A DNA stretch of 19,499 nt from CAYMST01 sp964393115 (GTDB lineage Bacteria > Bacteroidota > Bacteroidia > Cytophagales > Cyclobacteriaceae), in the NCBI GenBank assembly GCA_964393115.1, contig CAYMST010000067.1:1-19499 (forward strand), written 5' to 3'. The translations under genes were made by a program, and so were the position numbers. Below the pieces are notes generated by a model, which ran no database searches, was not told the DNA's origin, and saw only the letters and a program-made list of their open reading frames with translations. This document shows, piece after piece, positions 1-8,571 of this stretch (positions are counted from its first letter, which is position 1; the number at the start of each line of letters is the position of its first letter).

Positions 1-1845
1 TACGGAAATACGTCCTGTAAATGTGTCGAAGTTGTCTTCACCATCAGGATCAGTGAAAATGGTTCCTTCAACATCTACGTTGTTCACTTGATCAGTATAC
101 TGCGCGTCTCCACAAGCGAATTCAATATCATATTCACCATCTACAATAGCTATTTCCCAGGTATTGTTTCCGTCTTTCTGAAGGTGATTAAGTGTTTTTA
201 ATTTGGCATCAATAGAACCACTTCTGCTTCTGGCACCAGCATTAGTACCACCAAGCCAACCGTAGCTTCTGCCGTCACCTCTATTTCCAAAGCCATCACC
301 ATAGTCCGCAATATAGCCAGATGGTGTACCTGTAGTGGATGGTTGGAAATTGATTTTAACCACGCCGTCTGTTGGCTCTGGATCTGGTTTCGGTGGTGGG
401 GGAGGAGGAGTGCTTCCGTCCAGCTCCGTAATGCGCTTTGATAATAGGGCTTTTTGTAAATAACCTGTTCCCCAGTGTCCTCGAGCCGCTTGTGTACGAT
501 ACTGACGGTCGGTCATCGGGCTAGGAGGGTTAATTTGTGTAGGACCTTTAGGTGAGTAAATAATGATCTTTTTGGTAGGCTTATGGGCTTGAATTAGCTC
601 TTCTCGCCAATCGCCCATGATATCTACCATGATGTGTGTTCCGTCTTGCGTATTAGGTACTCCATCACGTCCCTCAGATGTTTGGTACTGAGATCCATCA
701 AACCAACCGGCTACTGGTCGTGGACCGCTAAGCCCATAACTGCTGGCAGATATTTTATTTCCCTTTGTGTCATACATTCCATCTCGGCTATAAAACTCAA
801 AGCCTTTTCTATTACGATCTACATCGGCGACAGTACCTTGGGATTCAGGACACCATTTCCTACGCCAAAGGGCCTTACCCGTTTTGGCATCGTAGAGCCC
901 GGTACTGGCACATGCTTGTTCAGCACCCCAAAAAAGCTCTATACCAGGATTGTCAAAATCCAGCTCTCCGGCATATCCCATATCTCCAGAGGCGTTTCCT
1001 CCACTTTCACAGTCAGGAGCTTTCCAAATACCGTGTCCATCATCGTCAATGATGGTTGGCCCCATGTATAGTTCATCACGACCATCCTGGTCGACATCAG
1101 CGGCTACAACCGCGTGTGAAGTGGACCGGTAACATTTAGAACTCTCTTGCTCATTGCTCCATTTCCAGATCACATTAAGGTTTTTATCATAGGAGGTCAT
1201 ATTCACACCACGATACATACCGGATATGGCAACTACAGCAGGGTTAACCCCATCTAAGTAAGCGATAACCAATTGAAATCGGCTTTGGTTATTATAGTCA
1301 CCAGTTCTTCTTGGCCAGTCATTTTGATCCACCTTTTTTCCAGTCATTGGATCTAACTTATAGATAAAGTATTTGGCATCTTTGACCTTACCAGGCCAAT
1401 CATCTGGTGAACCTGAAGATCCTACGCAGTATACCTCGTCTTTACCGTCCCCGTCTACGTCATAGCAGACAACGGGAGTATACCAGACACCTTCTTCGAT
1501 ACCTGTACCCATATCATGGGTCCAAAGCAGTTTTCCACTTTGGTCAACGGCTCTTAGTTTTACCGTATTCTCGTTTTTCTTGTGCGAGTTAGGGTCATGG
1601 TTTCCGCTCATGTCTTTTACAACAAACTCAACCTTACCATCACCGTTTAGATCCCCAAAAGCAAACTGTTGCTGCTTACCAGCCTTTACGGGCTGAATAA
1701 TTCCCGAGAGGTTAATCTCGATCTTGTCATAATCTACTGCTTTGGCTGATAGAATACTTGTTAAGCAAAAGACTACAACTAGCAGCACACTTTTGAAATG
1801 CAATAAGTTAGTAGTGCCCCTTTGTTGGGCAACATGATACATCAT
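1..1845 (-). CDS. PL11-like rhamnogalacturonan lyase with malectin-like module, 3' end outside the window
   Basis: Translating the minus strand from the ATG at 1845 gives 615 uninterrupted codons to the window edge, so the C-terminus is missing. Residues 1-36 form a secretion signal (hydrophobic stretch LLVVVFCL, cleavage likely after SAKA). Residues about 37-470 look like a beta-propeller with repeated calcium-type loops (DLNGDGKVE, DVDGDGKDE, DVDQDGRDE) and a late GDWREEL motif, all features of the PL11 rhamnogalacturonan lyases, which cleave rhamnose-galacturonate backbones. A Pro-rich linker (about 479-490) leads to a malectin-like module (about 497-615, CGDAQYTDQVNN and DPDGEDNFD) of the same kind as in the two upstream giants. 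The usual PL11 N-terminal beta domain of roughly 100 residues appears absent, so substrate assignment is tentative. A second in-frame ATG lies at 1842. The frame stays open upstream to the N gap without another ATG. A T9SS signal would be expected beyond the left edge. Confidence 0.8.
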   Translation of the reverse strand, partial: MMYHVAQQRGTTNLLHFKSVLLVVVFCLTSILSAKAVDYDKIEINLSGIIQPVKAGKQQQFAFGDLNGDGKVEFVVKDMSGNHDPNSHKKNENTVKLRAVDQSGKLLWTHDMGTGIEEGVWYTPVVCYDVDGDGKDEVYCVGSSGSPDDWPGKVKDAKYFIYKLDPMTGKKVDQNDWPRRTGDYNNQSRFQLVIAYLDGVNPAVVAISGMYRGVNMTSYDKNLNVIWKWSNEQESSKCYRSTSHAVVAADVDQDGRDELYMGPTIIDDDGHGIWKAPDCESGGNASGDMGYAGELDFDNPGIELFWGAEQACASTGLYDAKTGKALWRRKWCPESQGTVADVDRNRKGFEFYSRDGMYDTKGNKISASSYGLSGPRPVAGWFDGSQYQTSEGRDGVPNTQDGTHIMVDIMGDWREELIQAHKPTKKIIIYSPKGPTQINPPSPMTDRQYRTQAARGHWGTGYLQKALLSKRITELDGSTPPPPPPKPDPEPTDGVVKINFQPSTTGTPSGYIADYGDGFGNRGDGRSYGWLGGTNAGARSRSGSIDAKLKTLNHLQKDGNNTWEIAIVDGEYDIEFACGDAQYTDQVNNVDVEGTIFTDPDGEDNFDTFTGRISV

Positions 1846-1869
1846 ATAATTTAGATTGATAAAATCATC

Positions 1870-1901
1870 NNNNNNNNNNNNNNNNNNNNNNNNNNNNNNN
1901 N
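1870..1901. other. Assembly gap (run of 32 N)
   Basis: Thirty-two undetermined bases lie between the start of the PL11-like gene and the hairpin that follows the 2050-aa gene. The gap directly abuts the hairpin, so it probably hides the terminator T-tract and the promoter of the PL11-like gene. The true length is unknown. Confidence 0.99.
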
Positions 1902-1919
1902 GAGCCCCCTAAGGGGCTC
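1902..1919 (-). terminator. Hairpin downstream of the 2050-aa gene, cut by the gap
   Basis: A perfect 7-bp inverted repeat (GAGCCCC, 4-base loop, GGGGCTC) lies 14 bases beyond the stop codon of the 2050-aa gene. Read on the minus strand it is GC-rich, as intrinsic terminators are. The expected T-run would fall inside the N gap, so it cannot be confirmed. Confidence 0.6.
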
Positions 1920-1933
1920 TTATGGCTGAGTTG

Positions 1934-4900
1934 TTATTCAATTCTAATTTTTCTGGTAAACACCTTTCCGTTGTGCTGAACTGAAACAATGTATATACCA
2001 CTACTCCAATGTTCAGCAGAAGTAATTTCCATCTTACTAGCACTAGTTTCTACTTCTTTCATGACCCTTCCGAGGTTATCCAGTACTCGAATCATCTTAT
2101 CTCCTTCCATATTGGAGAAGGAAAGCGTAATGGCCTGACTTCCGTCAGCCGGGTTAGGATATAGCGATATGAATGACTGTGGCTGAGTGGTAGTGCCAAA
2201 ACGTCCAGATGACTGTACATTGATCACGACTCTTCTGTAGCGCGTTAGTCTTGGTGAACCGTTGTCTTCGACCTCGCAGATGATATGAATGGTCTTACCA
2301 CTAGCGTTTGAAGGGATACTGACAGAAGCATTGGGTGAGCTCGCTCCACTAATGGATACGCTTCCACTGTAATTGTCAGCTTCCTTATATTGCCACCACG
2401 AGTAACTTAGGTTATTACCGTCAGGGTCTGTGGTTCCCGCTGCAGATAATGAAACAGAACTACCGGCTTGTGCATTCAGGTAAAGAACTGCCTGTGAGTT
2501 ATCACCCTGTACCACGACATTAGGTTCGTGGTTAGCCGAACCAAACCCTTTAACGCACCAGTCGAGTCTTGCCTTGAAGTCATTTTGTAATGCTCGTGCA
2601 AATCGTGCGGCTGTATTATCCCGATTAGTAGATCCGTTCCAATTGTCCTCCTGATTTGCCCAGTAAAAAGGCTTTTTGTTAGGAACCTTGTTACCACCAT
2701 CACGAACACCATAGCGTCCTGCCCAGCTACCCCAAGTAGGCTCATATGGCTCATTCATTCCGGTAGGAATCATGTAGATAAATGTCCAGCTATCCCCTTC
2801 TTTTTGTCCTACGTATAGCTTTCCGAGGTTTCCGTGATTGTTTTTGATGTCACTGCTCTCACTTATAAATCCAGCCGTGATGTTGTCAAATCGACGGTAC
2901 CACCTGGTTTCAGAGCCTCCACCTAACTGCTTATAACCAGTTTCCACATGAAGGGTAACTTTATCTTCATGCTGCTGCTTCGTATCATCCTTGCCATCGA
3001 GCGTGACGATTTTCACTTTACGAACGAATGCGTTGTAAGCCGAACTGCTGCGATCATTTTTGATCTTATCAAAAGCCCTTTTCAGGTTGCTCGTCGTTCC
3101 GCTGTTTGATCCCCAGTTGTGATACCAAATTGGATTATCTTCAGTGGCATTGTCTACAGCATTGATGATCAAGTTGACACCGGCATTTGATCCGTTGTGT
3201 CCATGTACTGATTTGCTCCATAGGTAAGAACGCGTTGGATAATCTGGATCATGCTGGATTAGCTTAGAGCGAACATCTCCATAGGCGTCTAAATAATCGG
3301 AAGCCATATCCATAGTGCTATTTGCCCCAGTTGGGTTACTAGCGGCTCCGTCTTTCTGGAACCTGTTGTTAGCGCGATCAAAAATAATACCTTGCACATC
3401 CCACTCGTTGGTATACAGTAACCACCTAATAAGCGAAGACTGATCATCTCGGTCACCTCCAAAATCGGTTTCTACGATGACTTTGCGCTTGGCAACAAAT
3501 GGATGACCTGTGGCCGGTGGTGATGGTGGGTCTACCGGCGGTGCTGGTTCACCATAAACAATGGTTATTTTATCAATATCGGGTGATTTTCCACTGTTAT
3601 TGAAGAACTTTATAGTGTTGCTACCCTGATTAAGTGAAATGGACTTGGTGAAAGAATCTGTCTGATTCCATCCACCAGAATTTACCGTTTCTGAAACAGC
3701 ACTTCCATTATTGACGCTTATAAAAATAGTTCTGTTTTCACCACTGATATACTGTACTTCCAGACTGTAAGTATCCGAGCAAGGAACGCTAATATTGTTT
3801 ACGATTAAATAATTATTAGATCCATTACCTAAAGATCCCACTATTCGACCGCCTGATGCAGAGGACTTATTCGCAACTTTGGCATTACCATTCAACGTAT
3901 TCGAACCATCTTCAGCTTCGATCGAGATACTTAAGTCTTCGCAGTCACCCCCACTTGGTTGATCTTTGTAAGTAGCGGAAATGCTGGCATCAGCACTTGG
4001 CATGGTGATCGTGGTGCTGGCGGAACTTGTGTTGGCTATGCCTGAAGTATTTCCGGTCCATTGGTCAAACATCTGTCCGGTAGGTGCAGCGTCGGCGGTA
4101 ATATTGACTACTGTTCCCGCAGTGTAATTTCCAGATCCACTACCGTTCGTAACAGTAAGCACAAACATGGTAGGAGGGATTGCTTTATAAGTCGCGGTGA
4201 CAGAAGCATTAGCCGCTGGCATTTGCAATGAAGTTGAAGCAGCATTTACATCTGCGATTCCGGCAATATCTCCCGTCCACTGATCAAACATTTGACCGCT
4301 AGGTGCAGCATCAGCACTAATCGATACATTCATTCCAGCAGTATAGCTTCCATCACCAGAACCATTATTTACCGTTAAGGAATAGGTCATTGGGGCACCA
4401 TCACCAGAAAACGAATTAATATCGATATAACAGATTTTAGGGTTAGAAGCACCACTGGCTGGTTTAATGGTCAGCCTCCCGTCGGTTACGTCAACAAGGA
4501 TATTTTCAAATACATCAAAGTTATCTTCGCCGTCTGGGTCGGTTAAAACGACTCCTTCTATATCTATGGTGTTCACCTGATCAGAGTACTGAGCGTCGCC
4601 ACAAGCTATTGTTACTTGATAGGTACCATTTGATACGCCAATCTCCCATGTTCTATTTCCACCATTGTTCAGATGATTCAGTGTTCGTAATTTTTGTGTT
4701 GCACTGCCTGATCGTTGGCGTGTTTTGCCATTGTCACCTCCTAGCCAACCATAGCTAAAGCCATTTCCTCGATTGCCATAAGCAGCTCCTGCATCAGAGA
4801 CGTAATCGGAAGGAGTGGAGGATCCTAAAGGTTGAAAGTTCACATTTACCAAAGGGGTTATGGTTTGAACATCTTCATCTTTATAGGTTGCTGAAACAGA

Positions 4901-7900
4901 CACTGCAGAAGAAGGCATTGTAAGCGAAGTACTAGCAGCACTTGGATCTGTCAAAGCAGCAATATCTCCTGTCCACATGTCAAACACTTGTCCATTTGGC
5001 GCAGCGTTGGCCGAAATATTAACAGATGTACCGGCCTCATAATCACCACTTCCAGAACCACCGTTGACGGCAAGCGTGAAGGTAGGAATTACGATATCCT
5101 GATAAGTAGCCGTGATGGAAGCATCACTTGTAGCCACAGTAAACGAGGTTGATGCACTATTGACATCTGTTAATCCTATAATGTCTCCCGTCCACATCAA
5201 AAATTCTTGACCACTTGAAGGTGCATCAGCCATCACGTCGACGACCATTCCTTCTACGTAATTACCGGATCCTGAACCGTTATTTACCGTGAGATTGTAT
5301 GTGGTAGGAGGTAAAGCTTTGTAAGTGGCTGAAAGGATAACATCAGTAGTAGCGATGGTAACTGAGGTACTCACATTATTGATATCTTGAACTCCCGAGA
5401 CATCACCTGTCCATTGATCAAATTCCTGCCCAATTGGTGCGTCATCTGCAACAATACTAATAACTTCTCCTTCTTCGTATTCCCCTGATCCACTACCATT
5501 ATTAACCGTTAGCATATACGTGGTAGGGGTTACATCTCCCCCTAATGAGGCTATATCGATGTAGCATATCTTAGGATTTAGCGCCCCGCTTGCTGGGCTA
5601 ATGGACAGTTTGCCGTCAGATACGGTTACCATAGTACTGAACACATCAAAATTATCCTCTCCATCAGGGTCGTTTAGCACATTTCCTTCTACGCTAATAT
5701 TGTTGATTTGATCTGAATATTGAGCATCTCCGCAAGCAATTTCAAGGGTATACTCACCATTTGGAATAGCGATTTCCCACGTTTTATTGCCATTTTTAGC
5801 TAAGTGATTCAGTGTATTCAAGCGTGCATCACTGTTAGCCGATCGTACTCTAGTAGCGGTGTTGTCACCACCCAGCCAACCGTAAGTGAAGCCGTTTCCT
5901 CTACTGCCATAAGCCCCTCCATTATCAACAAGATATCCTGAAGGAGTACTTGCTCCAGTAGGTTGGAAGTTGATTTTCGCATAGTCACTGCCGCCAGAGG
6001 GAGGAGTTTGATTTTTATAAGTTGCGGATAAACTAATGTTAGCAGCAGGCATGGTCACTGTTGTCGTAGCACTGGACGGGTCTGCCAAGTTACTGACGTC
6101 ACCTGTCCATTGATCAAATACCTGTCCAGATGGCGCCTCGTCTGCTGTAATGTTAATTGAAGTTCCTTCGGTATAATTTCCATCTCCTGATCCACCGATG
6201 ACCACAAGTGCGAATTCTGGTATAGAGATATCCTCGTAAGTAGCCGCTATTGTAACATCGGCTGATGGCATGGTAATGGTAGTAGATTCGCTGTTTACAT
6301 TAGCGATGCCAGCAACATCTCCAGTCCACGAACTAAATACTTTTCCAGTAGGAGCCATATCCGCTGTGATGTTTACCGAAGTACCAGCAGTATACGTTCC
6401 ATCTCCTATTCCATTGCTAACAGTAAGTGTATACATCATAGGATCTGGATCATCGTTTTCCACGAATGCGATGTCTATGTAGCAAACCTTAGCATTTGAA
6501 GCCCCAGTTCCCGGTTTGATGGTGAGTTTTCCATCCGCAACGGTGACTCTTTCATTGAATATATCAAAGTTGCTTTCGCCATCTTGATCGGTGAGTTGAT
6601 TTCCTTCTAGATCGATGTTATTGATTTGATCGGAGTACTGCGCATCGCCACAAACCAACTTTACGTCATACTCACCATTGGCAAGTGCTATTTCCCACGT
6701 TTTGTTTCCTTCGTCTTGAAGGTGATTGAGGGTTTTAAGACGTTGGTCATTGCTTCCTGATCTAAGACGAGTGGCTGTATTGGATCCGCCAACCCATCCG
6801 TAAGACTGGCCATTGCCTCTACTACCGTATGCAGCACCATTATCGGCAAGATAACCGGATGGAACACTTGTGGAGGGAGGCTGAAAGTTTACTTTTACAG
6901 TACTTACAGGGTCTGGATCTGGTTCAGGATCCGGATTGGGATCAGGATTGGCACCGTCACAGAATGGGGGAGCCAATGGCTGCAATGGAGTTCCACCTCC
7001 ACCTCTAGTAGATTGTGTATTGTTTTTAACGATATAGAGGTGTTGAATAATTTTTAAGCAGTCTTTTACCCATGGGTTTCCCGTTTTATTTTTTGAGACA
7101 AATTCCCAACCATAATGATCCAAAAACTCGGTAACTACAGCACCGTCAGGACCTTCTTCTACCGCGATCATCATACGCTGCCACGGCACTCCTTCTACTT
7201 GATAGGCACCATAGTTCTGAAGCGTCCAAGCCAGTTTCTTTCCAGGTAATGTTTCCAGTCCTAATGAGTTAATATCCAAATCTGGTTTTAGTGCTCTCAA
7301 GCATCCAATGGTCGCTTCTTTGTTTGAACTATTATAGTCTCGATCAGCGCCAGTATCATGTTTCCATGCTGGCCATCGATAACCCTTATTTTTAGAATGA
7401 TCGAAATACAAGTATTGATCACCTGGAAAGCTAATTTTTAAGGCATGCCGCATCGCATCTACATATGGTGAAGTTAATTCACCTAATCGAATGGCACCTC
7501 CCATGGTATTTAGACCAGATCCACCGTGCATGCCTGTACGTCCATCTCCTTTTATATCAAGATCTGGTGTACGAATAAGATCATTGATGATATTACCTCC
7601 TGATTTTCGAAGTCCTGAAGTAGCGTATCCACCACCACAAGCTTGAAAAGGTTGTATTTGCACCAAAGTCTTGCCATCTGGCTGCATGACAATACCTGCA
7701 TTGTTTGGCTTCTCTTGCTTGTAGAAAAGCGTCACATAATCTGATGGTATGGGCAACTTAAGGAGTACGGTATTATTATACTTTTGACACCTCGTCTCTG
7801 GAGTAGTGCCACCTTGCCATCTCCATTTGGTACCAAATACGTTCATAAGAGGAGCATTTGGTTTAAGCACTATAATGTCATTATCAGCCTGTATTCCATC

Positions 7901-8086
7901 AATATGACTTGGACTTACAGGTTGTGGATGGTACTGAGCCCCTGTTCCTATTGGGGTATTCCAAATAGAATTTTGTGCATAAGGCCACTGATGCAAGTCC
8001 CTACATGATGGAGGGCCTGAAAAGGGCTGAGCATTAACGCCTATTACGATGAGTAATAGGATGATTGATTGAATGAATTTTAGCAT
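1934..8086 (-). CDS. 2050-aa T9SS-secreted multidomain protein: unassigned N-terminal domain, 3 malectin-like, 7 InlB-like repeats, CBM, DUF1593
   Basis: A signal peptide (1-19, cut at VNA/Q) is followed by an unassigned domain (about 25-375) with motifs NSIWNTPIG, MHGGSG, GGAIRLGEL, RWPAWKHDTGADRD and LQNYGAYQ plus six cysteines. A short Asp-Pro linker leads to three malectin-like modules (about 396-541, 702-847, 1077-1227). Between and after them are seven repeats of about 70 residues resembling divergent InlB B-repeats (about 550-618, 624-690, 856-925, 930-998, 1005-1072, 1235-1305, 1308-1377; core FDQWTGD, ATYK). A CBM6/35-like beta-sandwich spans about 1380-1510. From about 1529 comes a DUF1593 (Sde182 nucleoside-hydrolase-like) domain starting VIVETDFGGDRDDQ, with the Asp cluster that binds calcium in nucleoside hydrolases, then an Ig-like Sde182_C domain (about 1860-1960). 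Residues about 1972-2050 are a T9SS type A sorting domain (SLYPNPADG, ending RKIRIE). The protein is probably surface-anchored or secreted and polysaccharide-acting; the reaction is unknown. It is a paralogue of the neighbouring 1386-aa gene. Confidence 0.93.
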   Translation of the reverse strand: MLKFIQSIILLLIVIGVNAQPFSGPPSCRDLHQWPYAQNSIWNTPIGTGAQYHPQPVSPSHIDGIQADNDIIVLKPNAPLMNVFGTKWRWQGGTTPETRCQKYNNTVLLKLPIPSDYVTLFYKQEKPNNAGIVMQPDGKTLVQIQPFQACGGGYATSGLRKSGGNIINDLIRTPDLDIKGDGRTGMHGGSGLNTMGGAIRLGELTSPYVDAMRHALKISFPGDQYLYFDHSKNKGYRWPAWKHDTGADRDYNSSNKEATIGCLRALKPDLDINSLGLETLPGKKLAWTLQNYGAYQVEGVPWQRMMIAVEEGPDGAVVTEFLDHYGWEFVSKNKTGNPWVKDCLKIIQHLYIVKNNTQSTRGGGGTPLQPLAPPFCDGANPDPNPDPEPDPDPVSTVKVNFQPPSTSVPSGYLADNGAAYGSRGNGQSYGWVGGSNTATRLRSGSNDQRLKTLNHLQDEGNKTWEIALANGEYDVKLVCGDAQYSDQINNIDLEGNQLTDQDGESNFDIFNERVTVADGKLTIKPGTGASNAKVCYIDIAFVENDDPDPMMYTLTVSNGIGDGTYTAGTSVNITADMAPTGKVFSSWTGDVAGIANVNSESTTITMPSADVTIAATYEDISIPEFALVVIGGSGDGNYTEGTSINITADEAPSGQVFDQWTGDVSNLADPSSATTTVTMPAANISLSATYKNQTPPSGGSDYAKINFQPTGASTPSGYLVDNGGAYGSRGNGFTYGWLGGDNTATRVRSANSDARLNTLNHLAKNGNKTWEIAIPNGEYTLEIACGDAQYSDQINNISVEGNVLNDPDGEDNFDVFSTMVTVSDGKLSISPASGALNPKICYIDIASLGGDVTPTTYMLTVNNGSGSGEYEEGEVISIVADDAPIGQEFDQWTGDVSGVQDINNVSTSVTIATTDVILSATYKALPPTTYNLTVNNGSGSGNYVEGMVVDVMADAPSSGQEFLMWTGDIIGLTDVNSASTSFTVATSDASITATYQDIVIPTFTLAVNGGSGSGDYEAGTSVNISANAAPNGQVFDMWTGDIAALTDPSAASTSLTMPSSAVSVSATYKDEDVQTITPLVNVNFQPLGSSTPSDYVSDAGAAYGNRGNGFSYGWLGGDNGKTRQRSGSATQKLRTLNHLNNGGNRTWEIGVSNGTYQVTIACGDAQYSDQVNTIDIEGVVLTDPDGEDNFDVFENILVDVTDGRLTIKPASGASNPKICYIDINSFSGDGAPMTYSLTVNNGSGDGSYTAGMNVSISADAAPSGQMFDQWTGDIAGIADVNAASTSLQMPAANASVTATYKAIPPTMFVLTVTNGSGSGNYTAGTVVNITADAAPTGQMFDQWTGNTSGIANTSSASTTITMPSADASISATYKDQPSGGDCEDLSISIEAEDGSNTLNGNAKVANKSSASGGRIVGSLGNGSNNYLIVNNISVPCSDTYSLEVQYISGENRTIFISVNNGSAVSETVNSGGWNQTDSFTKSISLNQGSNTIKFFNNSGKSPDIDKITIVYGEPAPPVDPPSPPATGHPFVAKRKVIVETDFGGDRDDQSSLIRWLLYTNEWDVQGIIFDRANNRFQKDGAASNPTGANSTMDMASDYLDAYGDVRSKLIQHDPDYPTRSYLWSKSVHGHNGSNAGVNLIINAVDNATEDNPIWYHNWGSNSGTTSNLKRAFDKIKNDRSSSAYNAFVRKVKIVTLDGKDDTKQQHEDKVTLHVETGYKQLGGGSETRWYRRFDNITAGFISESSDIKNNHGNLGKLYVGQKEGDSWTFIYMIPTGMNEPYEPTWGSWAGRYGVRDGGNKVPNKKPFYWANQEDNWNGSTNRDNTAARFARALQNDFKARLDWCVKGFGSANHEPNVVVQGDNSQAVLYLNAQAGSSVSLSAAGTTDPDGNNLSYSWWQYKEADNYSGSVSISGASSPNASVSIPSNASGKTIHIICEVEDNGSPRLTRYRRVVINVQSSGRFGTTTQPQSFISLYPNPADGSQAITLSFSNMEGDKMIRVLDNLGRVMKEVETSASKMEITSAEHWSSGIYIVSVQHNGKVFTRKIRIE
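3955..6900 (-). repeat. Internal array of malectin-like and InlB-like modules (2050-aa gene)
   Basis: The order on the protein is malectin-like, 2 InlB-like, malectin-like, 3 InlB-like, malectin-like, 2 InlB-like. Each malectin-like unit runs from VNFQP through GYGWLGG-type and CGDAQYSDQ motifs to KICYIDI. Each InlB-like unit runs from LTVNNGSG through GQ.FDQWTGD to TATYK. Copies are similar in protein but clearly diverged in DNA, so this is an old array under selection rather than a recent tandem duplication. Boundaries are approximate. Confidence 0.85.
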
Positions 8087-8174
8087 TAGATTAATTGTTT
8101 ATTGTTAAAAAGTATAGTTAATCCATGAAGGAAATGCTTCATTGCTACCAAAATGAAAAGGCATAAGAATCCTA

Positions 8175-8200
8175 GACTCATTTTTTTGAGGTGAGCATAA
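8175..8200 (-). promoter_or_regulatory. Motif shared with the upstream region of the 1386-aa paralogue
   Basis: The plus strand reads GACTCAT, then a T-run, TTGAG, then GTGAGCATAA. It aligns with GACTCAT, GAAG, TTGAG, TCATGAGCTTAA at 12856-12882, which lies at a similar distance (about 90-150 bases) from the paralogue's start. Either it is a conserved regulatory or leader element, or residual homology from the gene duplication. Confidence 0.35.
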
Positions 8201-8292
8201 ACACTTGTGATGCACGGCGAGATTTCATAGGCCATCACGTTAACTATTGAATACTAAAAGTCATAGCATCAATAATAAAGTCACCTTTGATT

Positions 8293-8318
8293 CATTGGTT
8301 GACATGATGTTACCAATG
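8293..8318. promoter_or_regulatory. Inverted repeat overlapping a second shared upstream motif
   Basis: CATTGGT (8293-8299) and ACCAATG (8312-8318) form a perfect 7-bp dyad about 210-230 bases upstream of the 2050-aa gene start. The overlapping 16-mer at 8299-8314 (TTGACATGATGTTACC) matches 14 of 16 bases at 12962-12977 upstream of the paralogue. This could be a regulator-binding site. Apart from this dyad, the motif at 8175-8200 and the hairpins at 8463-8550, I see nothing in 8087-8571, and no TAnnTTTG promoter on the minus strand there. Confidence 0.35.
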
Positions 8319-8462
8319 GCATGAAACGCGGTGCAACTTTTATGAAATTATCGTATTGACCAGATAAGTGGTAATGAAAAAGTCAGCATTGTAATATTTG
8401 AGTATGTTGTTAGTTTACATAGCTATTCCCAAACGAGTTGGTTAGTACCTTTGGAATGAAAT

Positions 8463-8510
8463 AAAAAGGACAGTCCATAGTAAGAGACCTCATTTGAACT
8501 GCCCTTTTTT
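8463..8510. terminator. Possible bidirectional terminator hairpin
   Basis: AAAAAGGACAGT (8463-8474) pairs imperfectly with ACTGCCCTTTTTT (8498-8510) around a 23-base loop. Both strands end in a T-run. It lies beyond the stronger hairpin at 8519-8550 and could act as a second terminator for the 1386-aa gene. Confidence 0.4.
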
Positions 8511-8518
8511 GAAGAACC

Positions 8519-8550
8519 AAAGCTGCTTTCCACAAGGGAAAAACAGCTTT
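8519..8550 (-). terminator. Hairpin downstream of the 1386-aa gene
   Basis: AAAGCTG (8519-8525) pairs with CAGCTTT (8544-8550). The inner TTTCC (8527-8531) pairs with GGAAA (8537-8541) around a 5-base loop. It starts about 20 bases beyond the stop codon of the 1386-aa gene. The stem is long, but the trailing minus-strand sequence has only a short T-rich run (GGTTCTTC), so termination may be partial or shared with the next hairpin. Confidence 0.55.
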
Positions 8551-8571
8551 AGAATAGTTAAAACAGTCGTT

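Noticed and set aside
634..1132. Overlapping plus-strand open frames of 60-145 codons
   Set aside because: They lie opposite the PL11-like gene, whose minus-strand frame is continuous and carries recognisable motifs; the plus-strand products show no domain.
3955..6900. Regularly spaced repeats that might suggest a CRISPR array
   Set aside because: The periodicity is about 200 bases or more, the copies are diverged in DNA, and the repeats are in-frame protein modules.
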